Shown piece after piece: positions 1 to 7,206 of a stretch of 12,539 nt of DNA. The notes under the pieces were generated by a model. That model worked only from the letters and a program-made list of their open reading frames with translations, searched no databases and was not told the DNA's origin. Numbering within the stretch: position 1 is the first letter of the stretch; each line of letters begins with the position of its first letter. Origin of the DNA: Stemphylium vesicarium (taxonomy: Eukaryota > Ascomycota > Dothideomycetes > Pleosporales > Pleosporaceae); NCBI GenBank assembly GCA_004380135.1, contig QXCR01000366.1:1-12539 (forward strand), read 5' to 3'. Made by a program: the position numbers and the translations under genes.

Positions 1-923
1 GATTGCGGTATCCAGATCTTGTAGATGTTCGTTGCCTCCATTCCAACGAGCCATCCCATAAGTGCTCTTTCTTGGAGCTTTGCTCGGGCTGGACGGTCTC
101 TTCGGTTTTTGATAAGGACATAAGCTCGTGATCCGATGATTCTTACATGTGAGAGATCCGGCTGTCGTGCGTGCACCATCTCGAACGGTGTCCGCCAGTC
201 CTTGCGCTGCACTGGAATCCGATTGAGAAGACGTGTAGCATGTGCAACTATGTGTGGCCAAAGTTTGTGAGGTAATCTGCTCTGTATGCGGAGTTTTCGT
301 GCCGTGGCCATGATCACCCCCCCAGAACGTTCGGCGAGACTGTTCTGATCTGGAGTATCAGGTGGAGAGGGTGTAAAAGTGATGCCTTTCGCGGCAATCA
401 GCTCTTTCCACTCAGTTCCTAGGCCTTTCTCCCTATCTAATCGAATGTATCGTGTTGTGAATCCCTAGTTACTATTTATAATTACTAGGAACTCTTTAGT
501 AACTAAAACGAGTTCATCTTATATTTTGTTTATAATGTTAAATAATATGTGATACGACGAGTAGTCGCAATAGAAGTGAACGACCTATAAGCTAGTATTA
601 AATGCTTCTTCCATATTAATAAGGTCTAAATAAACCTTCTCAAATGGGTAGATTCCTCTCTACGTCGGAATTCTTGAGATTTGTTGATGAGCTTGCGCAA
701 GCTCGCATGTTTGGCAGAGATCTGCGCTTCGCTCAAAACTGTGTGTGCTAAGCGTTACACCCTGTACTGCTACGGGCAAGTGCTCAAGAGCTTCTTTACG
801 AATGTGTCCTAGTCTCGAGTGCCATACGTCCATTGAGGCTTTAGAAGTCTTTAGATGTTAGGACGTCTTCTTTGTAATAGAAGCATGCGCTGATTTGTAT
901 GATGGTCTTGAGCTTGGAGGAGT
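1..923 (-). pseudogene. Ty1/copia integrase region, RIP-broken, runs off the window
   Basis: This is the direct in-frame continuation of the gag-protease frame; the RT and RNase H part would lie beyond base 1. On the minus strand the pre-integrase zinc-binding segment reads WHSRLGH, then CQTC about 45 residues later (HHCC type). The core keeps its acidic triad: D in YLDLI (624-626), D in RLDREKG (435-437) and E in SLAERSG (330-332), the last two with 34 residues between them. After the triad come the usual copia integrase stretches around LWPHIVAHATRLLNR and a GSRAYVL segment. Stops at 858-860, 660-662, 585-587, 519-521 and 465-467 are all TAA or TAG, as expected from CAA/CAG or TGG changed by RIP. 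No frameshift was found, so point mutation alone inactivated it. The family is clear; activity is excluded in this copy. Confidence 0.9.
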
Positions 924-2669
924 TTAATCAATGTCTGGTTCGACAACTCGGAAAGCGCCACGCTTCTTGACTTGGAAGGCTTTCGAGCCATCTAAATATT
1001 CCATCCAACATATTCTCGTGTTGAAAAACAGTCCTTGCTTCTCTAGCGAGTGAGTGCTTATAAGGTTCCAATGGAATCCAGGTACGTATGCTACGTCCTC
1101 TAGTTTCACAAGGCCGTGACCTGTAGGTGTTGTAACATTAATGCTAATATTTCTAACGCCTTTGATGCGTGTGTTCGTGTCGCCAAAACGGATAATCTCG
1201 TTGTGTATCGGCTTGTAGTGGGTAAAGCGCGACTTGTCGTTGCAAACGTGAGTGTCCGCGCAGTTGTCGAGACGAAAGTAGCTATCGTTCTCGGATTTTC
1301 GTGTTGTACTTAACGCATGTCTAGAAGTGGCAAAGGAAGCCCTAGGTCTAGTCTGCCGCGTACTTGTCACTGTGGCAGAACTGGCTTGGCTTGTCGCCTT
1401 CTCAGATTGATCATCTGCGTTGTTGCTTGGCCAGAAATCAGGCAGTGCGATTTTGCTGCGAGAAAAGCTTTTCTCTATCTTCTCGCGCTGGCGATTGCTT
1501 CCTGTGATTGCCGTGATTACTTTCGATTGCACGTGAACTTGTGGTCTCCATTTGGCTGGAGCCTTTGCAGGGTTAAGGTACCAACAATCAGCGTATTTGT
1601 GTGCTTGTCCGCAAACACAGTCTCGAAGACAGCTCGGCTGGGTCGCAGAGACCGAACTCGATCCAATCACCTCTCGCTTCCGCCGTGGCTGTCCATCCTC
1701 CTCATCTGACGTCTTTGGATCACGACCGTGCTTTCTGCCCTGAAGCGTAGCGTGAGCTGCGCGACCTCTTGCTGCTTTATCGCTCGGAGGTGCCATGCTC
1801 CGAAATTGCTTGATACAGAAGCTTATCGTAATCCTGTTGTTAGAGAGTGTTGGCTTCAGCCTACGAAAGGATCTGAGGGTCTTGTCAATCGTGTTCTGTG
1901 CTCTTTGTACCGCTGGAGCATCAACTTCGTCGACCGCATCGTCAGAGTCAGCATCACCTGAATCGCTCATTATGGTAGAACCGCTACTTGCTTGTTCTGG
2001 GCTGATTGTGTTCAGCGCTGTGATAAGTGCGTCGGAGATCTTCTTCATTGCCATTGCCGTCTGGTTAATAACAGACACCTGGCTTTCGGTTTGCGCGTCT
2101 CTCGACTTCATGTAGTTGTAAAATGGTGGGTTGATGTCTCGGCACGCTTCAACGAAAGCTTCGCATATCTGCGGCTCGCTGAGGTTTTCGATTGTGTACC
2201 GTTTGGCACTGTTGACCAAAGCTGGCCAGCGTCCAAGCCATCTGTCGAGGCTCGTGTTACCGGGGCCTTTTCTGAGCTTCTCGAACTCAGTCCTTATGTC
2301 TTGCCTTTGGTCTTTCGCGTTTGGCTGAATACTATCTGAGAGTGCGACAAGCTTGCTCCGCACGTCATGTTTGCTAAGGTAGTGTTGCTTAAACTCTTGA
2401 CAGACAGTGTAGTCGATGCGGTTAGATACCTTATCGTATTTCTTCTTCTCAGAGTCGAAGATGCTTTGCAAGCTTTGGAACTTCTGAATAGTGTTCTTGC
2501 TTGCTGAGTCTGATGGCTTTGTCGAGGTGAAGACTAGATTCTCGATGCCTAGAGGATCGCAGTACTTCCAAACCTCGTTTCGCTTAGCGAGGTCTTTGAT
2601 GGAGTTGTACCAATTGATCTAGTTACTGCGAGCGTTGAGTATTAGTAGATTGTGCTCTCTCGTCGACAT
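924..2669 (-). pseudogene. Ty1/copia Gag and aspartic protease
   Basis: The polyprotein start is probably the ATG at 2667-2669 (MSTREHNLLILNARSN), followed by an in-frame TAG at 2619-2621; the frame is then open from 2618 to the TAA at 924-926. The N-terminal half has the helical gag character (residues about 1-240 counted from 2471). A zinc knuckle of form C-x-C-x3-H-x4-C (CVCGQAHKYADC) is followed by a basic linker. The protease motif is LDNCADTHVCND with the catalytic Asp codon at 1266-1268, and PGFHWNLIS follows. The motif is D-N-C-A rather than the common D-[ST]-G-A. The stop at 924 is in the same frame as the integrase and fits CAA to TAA. Long plus-strand ORFs opposite this stretch are shadows. 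Gag packages the RNA into particles; the protease cuts the polyprotein. Confidence 0.9.
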
Positions 2670-2764
2670 CGTGGATATGTATTAAATTGCTTCTTAATGC
2701 TTATCTTCTTTTTCTTTTAAGGTAGTTATTGTTGTTTAACCCTCAAGTGTTCTAACGATCGCGG

Positions 2765-2796
2765 GGATGCGGGGTTATGGATGCGGATGCGGATGC
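2765..2796 (+). repeat. GGATGC hexamer repeat
   Basis: GGATGC occurs at 2765-2770 and then three times in tandem at 2779-2796, with GCGGGG-type sequence between. It may be a subterminal repeat of the DNA transposon to its right, but no reverse copy was found in 4871-5146, so this is only a suggestion. Confidence 0.6.
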
Positions 2797-3012
2797 GACC
2801 CCTTAATTGTTAGTAGGATCTCGCCAACAGTCGCAACAAGCAGCGTGCTTGGAATGAGTATTTAATAGAGATAGTACTGTCTGCATAGGCTAATAGTGCT
2901 GTAGAAGGAAGGTTGACCGGGCTCATAACTGTCGCACGGTAGGGTGCGGGTATTGTGGACAGAAAAATCAGGAAAGAGTGTGTGTTATTGAATGTAGCAT
3001 TCTAGCTGAGCA

Positions 3013-3020
3013 TATATAAA
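3013..3020 (+). promoter_or_regulatory. TATA box upstream of the decayed transposase
   Basis: TATATAAA lies 106 bases upstream of the transposase ATG on the same strand, a reasonable distance for a fungal core promoter with a short leader. Consensus match only. Confidence 0.45.
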
Positions 3021-3125
3021 GGTCATCGCGCGGCGTTATTAGTAACAAGGTTTCCGACAGCGCTTGGCCTGCGACATTATAACATTGCAATCGTCCTTAC
3101 TTCAACGCGTCATAACTCCACCATC

Positions 3126-4870
3126 ATGGATCCAATTCAGGAAGCGATCGAAGCAATTTACTCGCATTAGGCTGACGCATCTTTTTCGTATCGCGAAGTC
3201 GCAAAAGTATTTGGGGTTGATCGGTCAACGCTGTCGCGGAGGCACCAACGCAAAACTCGCTCCAATGCAGAGTCACGCCAGCGACAGTTGCTCAACGCAC
3301 AACAGGAGTTAGAACTAGTACGATGTATAGAAAAATGCACAAGACGAGGCTTGCCACCGACGCCACTGTGAAGTGGGGGGTTTCTGAAAGCTGAGTCACT
3401 CGGTTTCTGAACCGCAACGCTGACCAGCTTGCCACCAAATGGAGCGCTGGTATCGATCGTGAGCGCCATGAGACTGACAGTAGAGGAAGATACGAGTCAT
3501 ACTTCAATCTACTTCGCTCCAAGATACGCGAGTACGAGCTTGACGAGCACAATACGTACAATATGGATGAGAAGGGCTTCTTCGTCGGCATCGCCTCACG
3601 CTCAAAACGAGTCTTTAGTAAGACAGTTTGGCAGTCAAAACAGCGTACTTAAGCGATCAAGGATAGCAACAGAGAATAGACGTAGAGGTCGGCAAACATC
3701 AGGTTTTCTTCTCTAATTCGCCTACAGGCTGGTCGAACAATGATCTCAGGCTTGCCTGGCTTGAACAGGTGTTTAACTGCCATACTACAGCTAAAGCGCA
3801 ACGAGGATGGCGACTTCTGATCCTCAACGGCCACGGAAGCCATGTTACCGCCAGTTTTACTGACTTTTGCGACGCCGATCGAATTTTGCTTGCTATCTTT
3901 CCCCCACATTCAATCCACAGCCTTTAGCCGCTCGACGTGGTGCTGTTCTCGCCGCTCGCTAGGTACTACACTACAGAGCTTAACCGCAAGCTCCACGAAT
4001 CGCAAGGACACACAATAGGCGCAAAACGAGCTTGCTTTACAAACTTCTAGGCGGCCTGGAGCTCCACAATGAGAGACTAGAGACTATAAGAAAGAGTTTT
4101 CAAGCTACAGGCGTGTGACCGATGGATGCGGAGCCTGTACTGAAGCGCTTCATCAGCCGCATTTCGCGAGGAGATCATGACTCAGAACTTAGAGACAGTA
4201 GCGGCAGCGGTATACCTAAGCAGCTGGTGAGTTTACGAGAAGCTTCAGTCGAGGACGGTGCTAAAGAATGCACCAAAGAGCAGCTGAAGAGAGTAGAGGT
4301 GCTACAGGTCAAGAACAAGCTGCTTCGCGAGGAAAACTTAGGTTTACAAGAAGCTCTCAACAATAAAAGAAGCATAAGACGAAGCACACTACTATGGACC
4401 TTCAGCAGCGCGAGGAGTATCACGGTGGTTCTATGTTCTGGTCTTCAAGGAAGCTCCGCGAAGCCGTGAAACAAGACGAAGCTGAGCAACTGCGACTCCA
4501 GAAAACTCAAAATAGAGAGCTGAAAGCGGCGGCAACAACATACAAGAAGCAACAGGATGAGGCTGCAAAGGTGGCTCGTCAACAAGCCGCTGAGGAGCGG
4601 CGCAAAGTGAAGTAAGTGCGGGCTGATCAACTGACTGCAGCTCGGGCGCCTAAAAAGCAGCAACGCGAAGCTGTAACCTCACAAAAGTCTTAAGATACAG
4701 CCAACAAGGCTAAGCGAAAAGTTTCACACAGTGCTGCAAAAAACTCGGCAAAGCGTCGTCGAGTTGTAGGTGCTGCATGTCAAGCTGAAGCTGCACCTGA
4801 GCCGCCGCCTCCTCTACCCAGAGTCTCAAAACGCGGGCGTCAAATTAAACCCTCTGAAGGATCTGAATAG
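3126..4870 (+). pseudogene. Fot1/pogo-like DDE transposase, decayed
   Basis: The start MDPIQEAIEAIYSH is followed by a psq-type helix-turn-helix (YREVAKVFGVDRSTLSRR). The DDE core shows YNMDEKGF (first Asp codon 3566-3568), LLILNGHGSHV (second position Asn, 3826-3828) and PLDVVLFSPL (third Asp 3934-3936). The tail is basic and coiled-coil-like (LQQREEYHGGSMFW, then long E/K/Q runs, then KRRRVV). The frame is 3126 to about 3367, shifts near 3368 with loss of roughly a dozen codons, and shifts again near 3684 with about 35 codons lost by comparison with my recollection of the family. Further shifts lie near 4070-4086 and 4365-4394. Stops include 3168, 3392, 3650, 3677, 3925, 4048, 4116, 4613 and 4691. 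The final TAG is 4868-4870. It would cut and paste its element at TA sites. No inverted repeats were found by eye. Unlike its neighbours, decay here includes indels. Confidence 0.88.
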
Positions 4871-5146
4871 ATAGAAAGTCTCGCATACATCTATATAACA
4901 ATACACCAAGAAGCCTTAAGATAATCACTTTTGTATCTGGCTGTACAGCCTCATCTTTCTGGAGTCCTCATGTTGTTAGCGTGGCTCATCGGGTGCACGG
5001 ACACGGTATCAGCTTCATTATTCTTCTCAAACATTCTTTCTTTATGATCGATACTCACCTGGAGTGAGCCCGACTTCAATTCATCTACATACCTCACATG
5101 CCTTAATCTTTAGCATTTGCCATTCGTCATCTATACCAACGCCAAC
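4871..5146. other. Spacer upstream of the first secreted-protein gene
   Basis: Nothing codes convincingly here. It contains the end of the decayed transposon (boundary not located) and the presumed promoter and 5' leader of the gene at 5147. The leader holds short out-of-frame ATGs (5044, 5098) that end within a few codons, and an in-frame TAG at 5111-5113. Confidence 0.5.
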
Positions 5147-5669
5147 ACGAAGACCTTCACTCTCCTCTGCCCCTTCGCCTCCGCTCTCGCAGCACCAGCC
5201 CCACAAGCCTCCGGCGCTCCCGCCAACTGCGCCAAAATCCAAATGCAACTCGAAAAAGGCATTCAACCCAACCTCGACATCCAGGCTCAAGAGCTGAAAG
5301 GGTACATCTTCCACCCTCACCCCCATCCCTCCCCCACTAACCCACCTCGCCAGCGTCTACGCCCTGAAACTCCAAGGTGGAACCGCCGGCTTCAACACCA
5401 CCCAGGCCCCCGTCCTCGCCATCCAACAACGCGGCGTCGACATCCGCGCCAACAACCAGAAACTCGCCAAGGAGATCAACAGCCCCGCGGCCGATGGACT
5501 GGCCATTGTAGCTGGTGCGCAGACCAAGGAAATTAGTCAAATTAAGAGCTTGAAGGGTTTTTCGGGGGATGCGGCGACGTTGGGCATGTTAGTTACGGAG
5601 GTCATGTATGGAACCAAGCAGAATGAGAAGAATTTGGCCGCGGCGAAGGGGCAGGTTTGTGCGAAGTAG
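5147..5669 (+). CDS. Small secreted helical protein, one intron, ATG replaced by ACG
   Basis: Exons are 5147-5301 and 5354-5669. The intron 5302-5353 (52 bases) has donor GTACAT, branch-like CACTAAC (5335-5341) and acceptor CAG, and splits a Gly codon after its second base. The product would be 156 residues: a signal peptide (KTFTLLCPFASALAA), an APAPQ pro-like stretch, then an amphipathic, probably all-helical mature region. Two cysteines remain in the mature part, C28 and C154 near the two ends, and could pair. Where the first residue should be ATG the sequence reads ACG (5147-5149) in a good context (A at -3). There is no in-frame ATG back to the TAG at 5111, and the next one (5243) would remove the signal peptide. 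The fold style recalls hydrophobic-surface-binding HsbA-type proteins, but I cannot confirm the family. It converges with the gene at 5880-6257. It may be a recent null allele, or start at ACG. Confidence 0.7.
5302..5353 (+). other. Spliceosomal intron of the 5147-5669 gene
   Basis: It has a GT donor, a CACTAAC branch site 13 bases before the CAG end, and pyrimidine-rich content. Removing it joins the signal-peptide exon in frame to the exon beginning VYALKLQGG; retained, it gives a proline-rich frame that loses the downstream protein. Confidence 0.8.
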
Positions 5670-5879
5670 GGAGTTTGTGGGGCGGGATGGGTCTAATGGG
5701 AGGGGAGGGTGTTGCATTGAGAATGGTATCTAATATAAGAGGATATACAGCTGATGTGTCTCGAGATACTACTACGCAGGACTATGTAATATAATCAGGG
5801 GCACTAGACGTATTAGTATATCAGAGGGTGAACGGAATTCCAAGCTACTCACGCATCGAATAAACTGATCACATGCCCG
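5670..5879. other. Short convergent intergenic spacer
   Basis: 210 bases between the 3' ends of the two secreted-protein genes, holding the 3' UTRs of both. Nothing else was seen. Confidence 0.5.
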
Positions 5880-6257
5880 TTAGTTCCTGCATTTTATTTC
5901 ACGTTTGCATTCAAGACTTACACCACTATCGTTGCACGAGGTCAGAGATGGCCCTCCACTGGTGCTGCTGGGGTTTACACAAGTCCTGAACGTAGGGAAT
6001 GTTCCACTAGGACTTCCTGGTTCCTGGCACTGTACGAGTGTTATGTTTTAATCCTTTTTCTTATCGCCATCCTAAAAACTTACGCAATACGAGTTGATCT
6101 GCAAATTCTTAGTTGGTCGCTTGCTTCTTAGTCATTGGTTTGTACTCACGTATCCACTGGGGCATCGAGCTGTTGAGGGTAAACCCCATCCGCTATTACA
6201 AAACGCAGCTTGAGAAGAGGTGGTAAAGGCCAGGAGAATAGGGGCGAAGAACTTCAT
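5880..6257 (-). CDS. Small cysteine-rich secreted protein (effector-like), three exons
   Basis: Exons on the minus strand are 6257-6150 (36 codons), 6098-6084 (5 codons, a 15-base microexon) and 6029-5880 (49 codons plus TAA). Introns are 6149-6099 (GTGAGT..CAG, 51 bases) and 6083-6030 (GTAAGT..CAG, 54 bases), both phase 0. The product is 90 residues. Residues 1-18 (MKFFAPILLAFTTSSQAA) form a clear signal peptide with cleavage probably after A17 or A18. The mature part has eight cysteines at 20, 32, 41, 42, 58, 73, 82 and 88, including a CC pair, an even number typical of disulfide-bonded apoplastic proteins. The ATG has A at -3, and a TATA-like site lies about 60 bases upstream. Skipping the microexon would leave seven cysteines. 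A GTAAGT..CAG stretch of 35 bases near the 3' end could be an alternative third intron but is unusually short. No family is recognised; a role outside the fungal cell is inference. Confidence 0.75.
6030..6083 (-). other. Second intron of the cysteine-rich protein gene
   Basis: 54 bases with donor GTAAGT, an AT-rich interior and acceptor ACAG. It separates the 15-base exon from the last exon and sits exactly between the adjacent cysteine codons C41 and C42. Confidence 0.7.
6099..6149 (-). other. First intron of the cysteine-rich protein gene
   Basis: 51 bases with donor GTGAGT, a CCAACTAAG branch-like site and acceptor TGCAG. Retention would bring an in-frame TGA within six codons. Confidence 0.72.
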
Positions 6258-6316
6258 CGTTGTTAGTTAATGGGGATTTGGTGAGTATAATAATCAATAG
6301 TGTATGGGATAAACAT

Positions 6317-6326
6317 GATTATATAC
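6317..6326 (-). promoter_or_regulatory. TATA-like box of the cysteine-rich protein gene
   Basis: On the minus strand GTATATAATC lies about 60 bases upstream of the ATG at 6257, a suitable place for a core promoter. Consensus match only. Confidence 0.45.
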
Positions 6327-6393
6327 TAAACCGTGCTAATGCTGCTAAAGTCTACAGATAAAGTCTTGTCCACTAGCATGGAGCAATTACTTC

Positions 6394-6452
6394 ACAAGTA
6401 GGATCTGGCCGATTGACACGCGTACTTTATATGAATAGTCGGTCCTACTTGT
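6394..6452. repeat. 10-bp inverted repeat
   Basis: ACAAGTAGGA (6394-6403) and TCCTACTTGT (6443-6452) are perfect complements around a 39-base loop, with weaker pairing inside. It could be the remnant of a small inverted-repeat element or chance. Confidence 0.5.
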
Positions 6453-6714
6453 ATGCGACCGCGGTTGATCCGTACCTAGCTCCAGCCAGCTAGGCGATTC
6501 CATCTTGTTGCTAAGATGAAATAGCGTTGAGTTCGTGTGGCGACACATACATGATCGTGGAATCTGGATCGTTCCGTCTCCAACTTGGCGTGGTGAGAGC
6601 GTACGGACATAGAAGCGTGGTGTGAGTTAAAGATACAGAGGCACACGCAGCCCTACAAGTACCAAAGGCGGTAAGCTAGGCCACCTCGTGTTCGGCCACC
6701 CTACAGTGCCCGTG

Positions 6715-6748
6715 CGCGTACCGAGCCAGATCGCGTGCCGAGCCACCT
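6715..6748 (+). repeat. Direct repeat pair with 17-bp period
   Basis: CGCGTACCGAGCC (6715-6727) and CGCGTGCCGAGCC (6732-6744) differ at one base and start 17 bases apart. They lie in a GC-rich patch that also has GGCCACC twice (6679 and 6694). The period equals that of the transposon-end repeats at 6935, 7136 and 12257, but no transposon end is visible here. Confidence 0.5.
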
Positions 6749-6926
6749 CACCGATATCCGATAGCTGCAAAAATGAGGCCGTAGGGCCACGTACAAAAGC
6801 AATTATCGCGGGATTTTCTATTATATTAATCTATAGGCGTATATGAAGCTTTCTATCTACTTATATTTTGCTAGTATCTTAATTTTACGGCTACACGTCG
6901 TACATTTGAGTAGGGGCGACGTAATA

Positions 6927-7123
6927 ACGTAGGTGCATGCTTCGCCGGCCAGCATGCTTCGCCGGCCACCTGTGCCAAGACCCCACCAAAACCACCCCCA
7001 TTATTTCCTATCACAACCCACTCTAGCATATTATAGCATTAAAGATATTAAAATAGCATTAAGAGGCTACTTCTACTTTAGAATTACACGTTCGTGCGTT
7101 GTACTCTATATTATTATAGCGTC
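6927..7123 (-). mobile_element. Element A (Fot1/pogo-like), 3' end part
   Basis: The element end is ACGTAGGTG next to a TA (6925-6926), followed inward by two tandem 17-bp repeats and TGCCAAGACC. Read on the minus strand, 7123-7059 carries the last codons of the transposase: a degraded zinc knuckle ending NARTCNSKVEVAS and a TAA at 7059-7061. The rest is 3' UTR. It is separated from the remainder of its gene (8991-9211) by element B, inserted at a TA that is now duplicated (7124-7125 and 8989-8990). The first 95 bases from the end keep their CpA sites; inward from about 7015 the DNA is AT-rich. Confidence 0.75.
6935..6968 (+). repeat. Two perfect 17-bp tandem repeats at the end of element A
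   Basis: GCATGCTTCGCCGGCCA occurs at 6935-6951 and again, immediately adjoining, at 6952-6968. They start 8 bases in from the element end, the place where transposase binding sites are expected. The binding role is inference. Confidence 0.9.
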
Positions 7124-7125
7124 TA

Positions 7126-7190
7126 ACGTAGGTCACAAGCGAGTGGAACCTTCAAGCGAGTGGAACCTTTTTGCCAAGACCTAACCAAAC
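7126..7190 (+). repeat. Left inverted repeat of element B
   Basis: It begins ACGTAGGTCA, then carries CAAGCGAGTGGAACCTT twice in tandem (7136-7152 and 7153-7169), then TTTGCCAAGACC. It is identical to the reverse complement of 8924-8988 at all 65 positions. None of its CpA or TpG sites is mutated. Confidence 0.95.
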
Positions 7191-7206
7191 TTGAAGCCTA
7201 CCTATA

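Larger units (their letters stand above)
2670..3125. other. Gene-free spacer: copia leader, G-rich repeat, transposase upstream region
   Basis: No coding region was seen on either strand. Bases 2670 to about 2737 look like the A-rich leader of the minus-strand copia element (on that strand an AC-rich run ending just before the ATG). A 5' LTR could not be recognised. From about 2738 the sequence changes to a G-rich stretch with hexamer repeats, then ordinary DNA leading to a TATA box and the plus-strand transposase. The change near 2738 may be the boundary between the two elements, but no target-site duplication or matching inverted repeat was found beyond 4870. Confidence 0.5.
6258..6926. other. 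Gene-free region upstream of the secreted-protein gene
   Basis: The first 100 bases are the promoter and leader of the minus-strand gene. Beyond that I see no coding region on either strand; base composition is ordinary until about 6800 and then AT-rich. It contains an inverted repeat (6394-6452) and a GC-rich cluster of short direct repeats (6669-6760). It ends at the TA where transposon A is inserted (6925-6926). Confidence 0.5.

Noticed and set aside
1116..2339. Several plus-strand ORFs of 63-130 codons
   Set aside because: They lie opposite the copia gag-protease frame, lack any recognisable domain, and exist only because that strand is open.
2738..2800. Inverted-repeat end of the transposon at 3126-4870
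   Set aside because: No complementary copy was found between 4871 and 5146, so the boundary cannot be supported.
4122..4615. Two ORFs (4122-4469 and 4394-4615) as separate genes
   Set aside because: They are consecutive pieces of one transposase C-terminal region separated by a frameshift.
5064..5540. Minus-strand and frame-shifted ORFs over the secreted-protein gene
   Set aside because: They are shadows of GC-rich exons; the proline-rich version comes from reading through the intron.
5845..5890. Third intron in the cysteine-rich gene (GTAAGT..CAG near the 3' end)
   Set aside because: Only 35 bases, shorter than usual fungal introns, and its removal would delete two cysteines; mentioned as an alternative only.
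6935..6968. CENP-B box in the 17-bp repeat
   Set aside because: TTCG and the length fit, but the required CGGG part is missing; only the length similarity is kept as a remark.
6933..7184. Plus-strand ORF of 83 codons
   Set aside because: It spans the ends of two transposons and their junction, so it is a chance frame.
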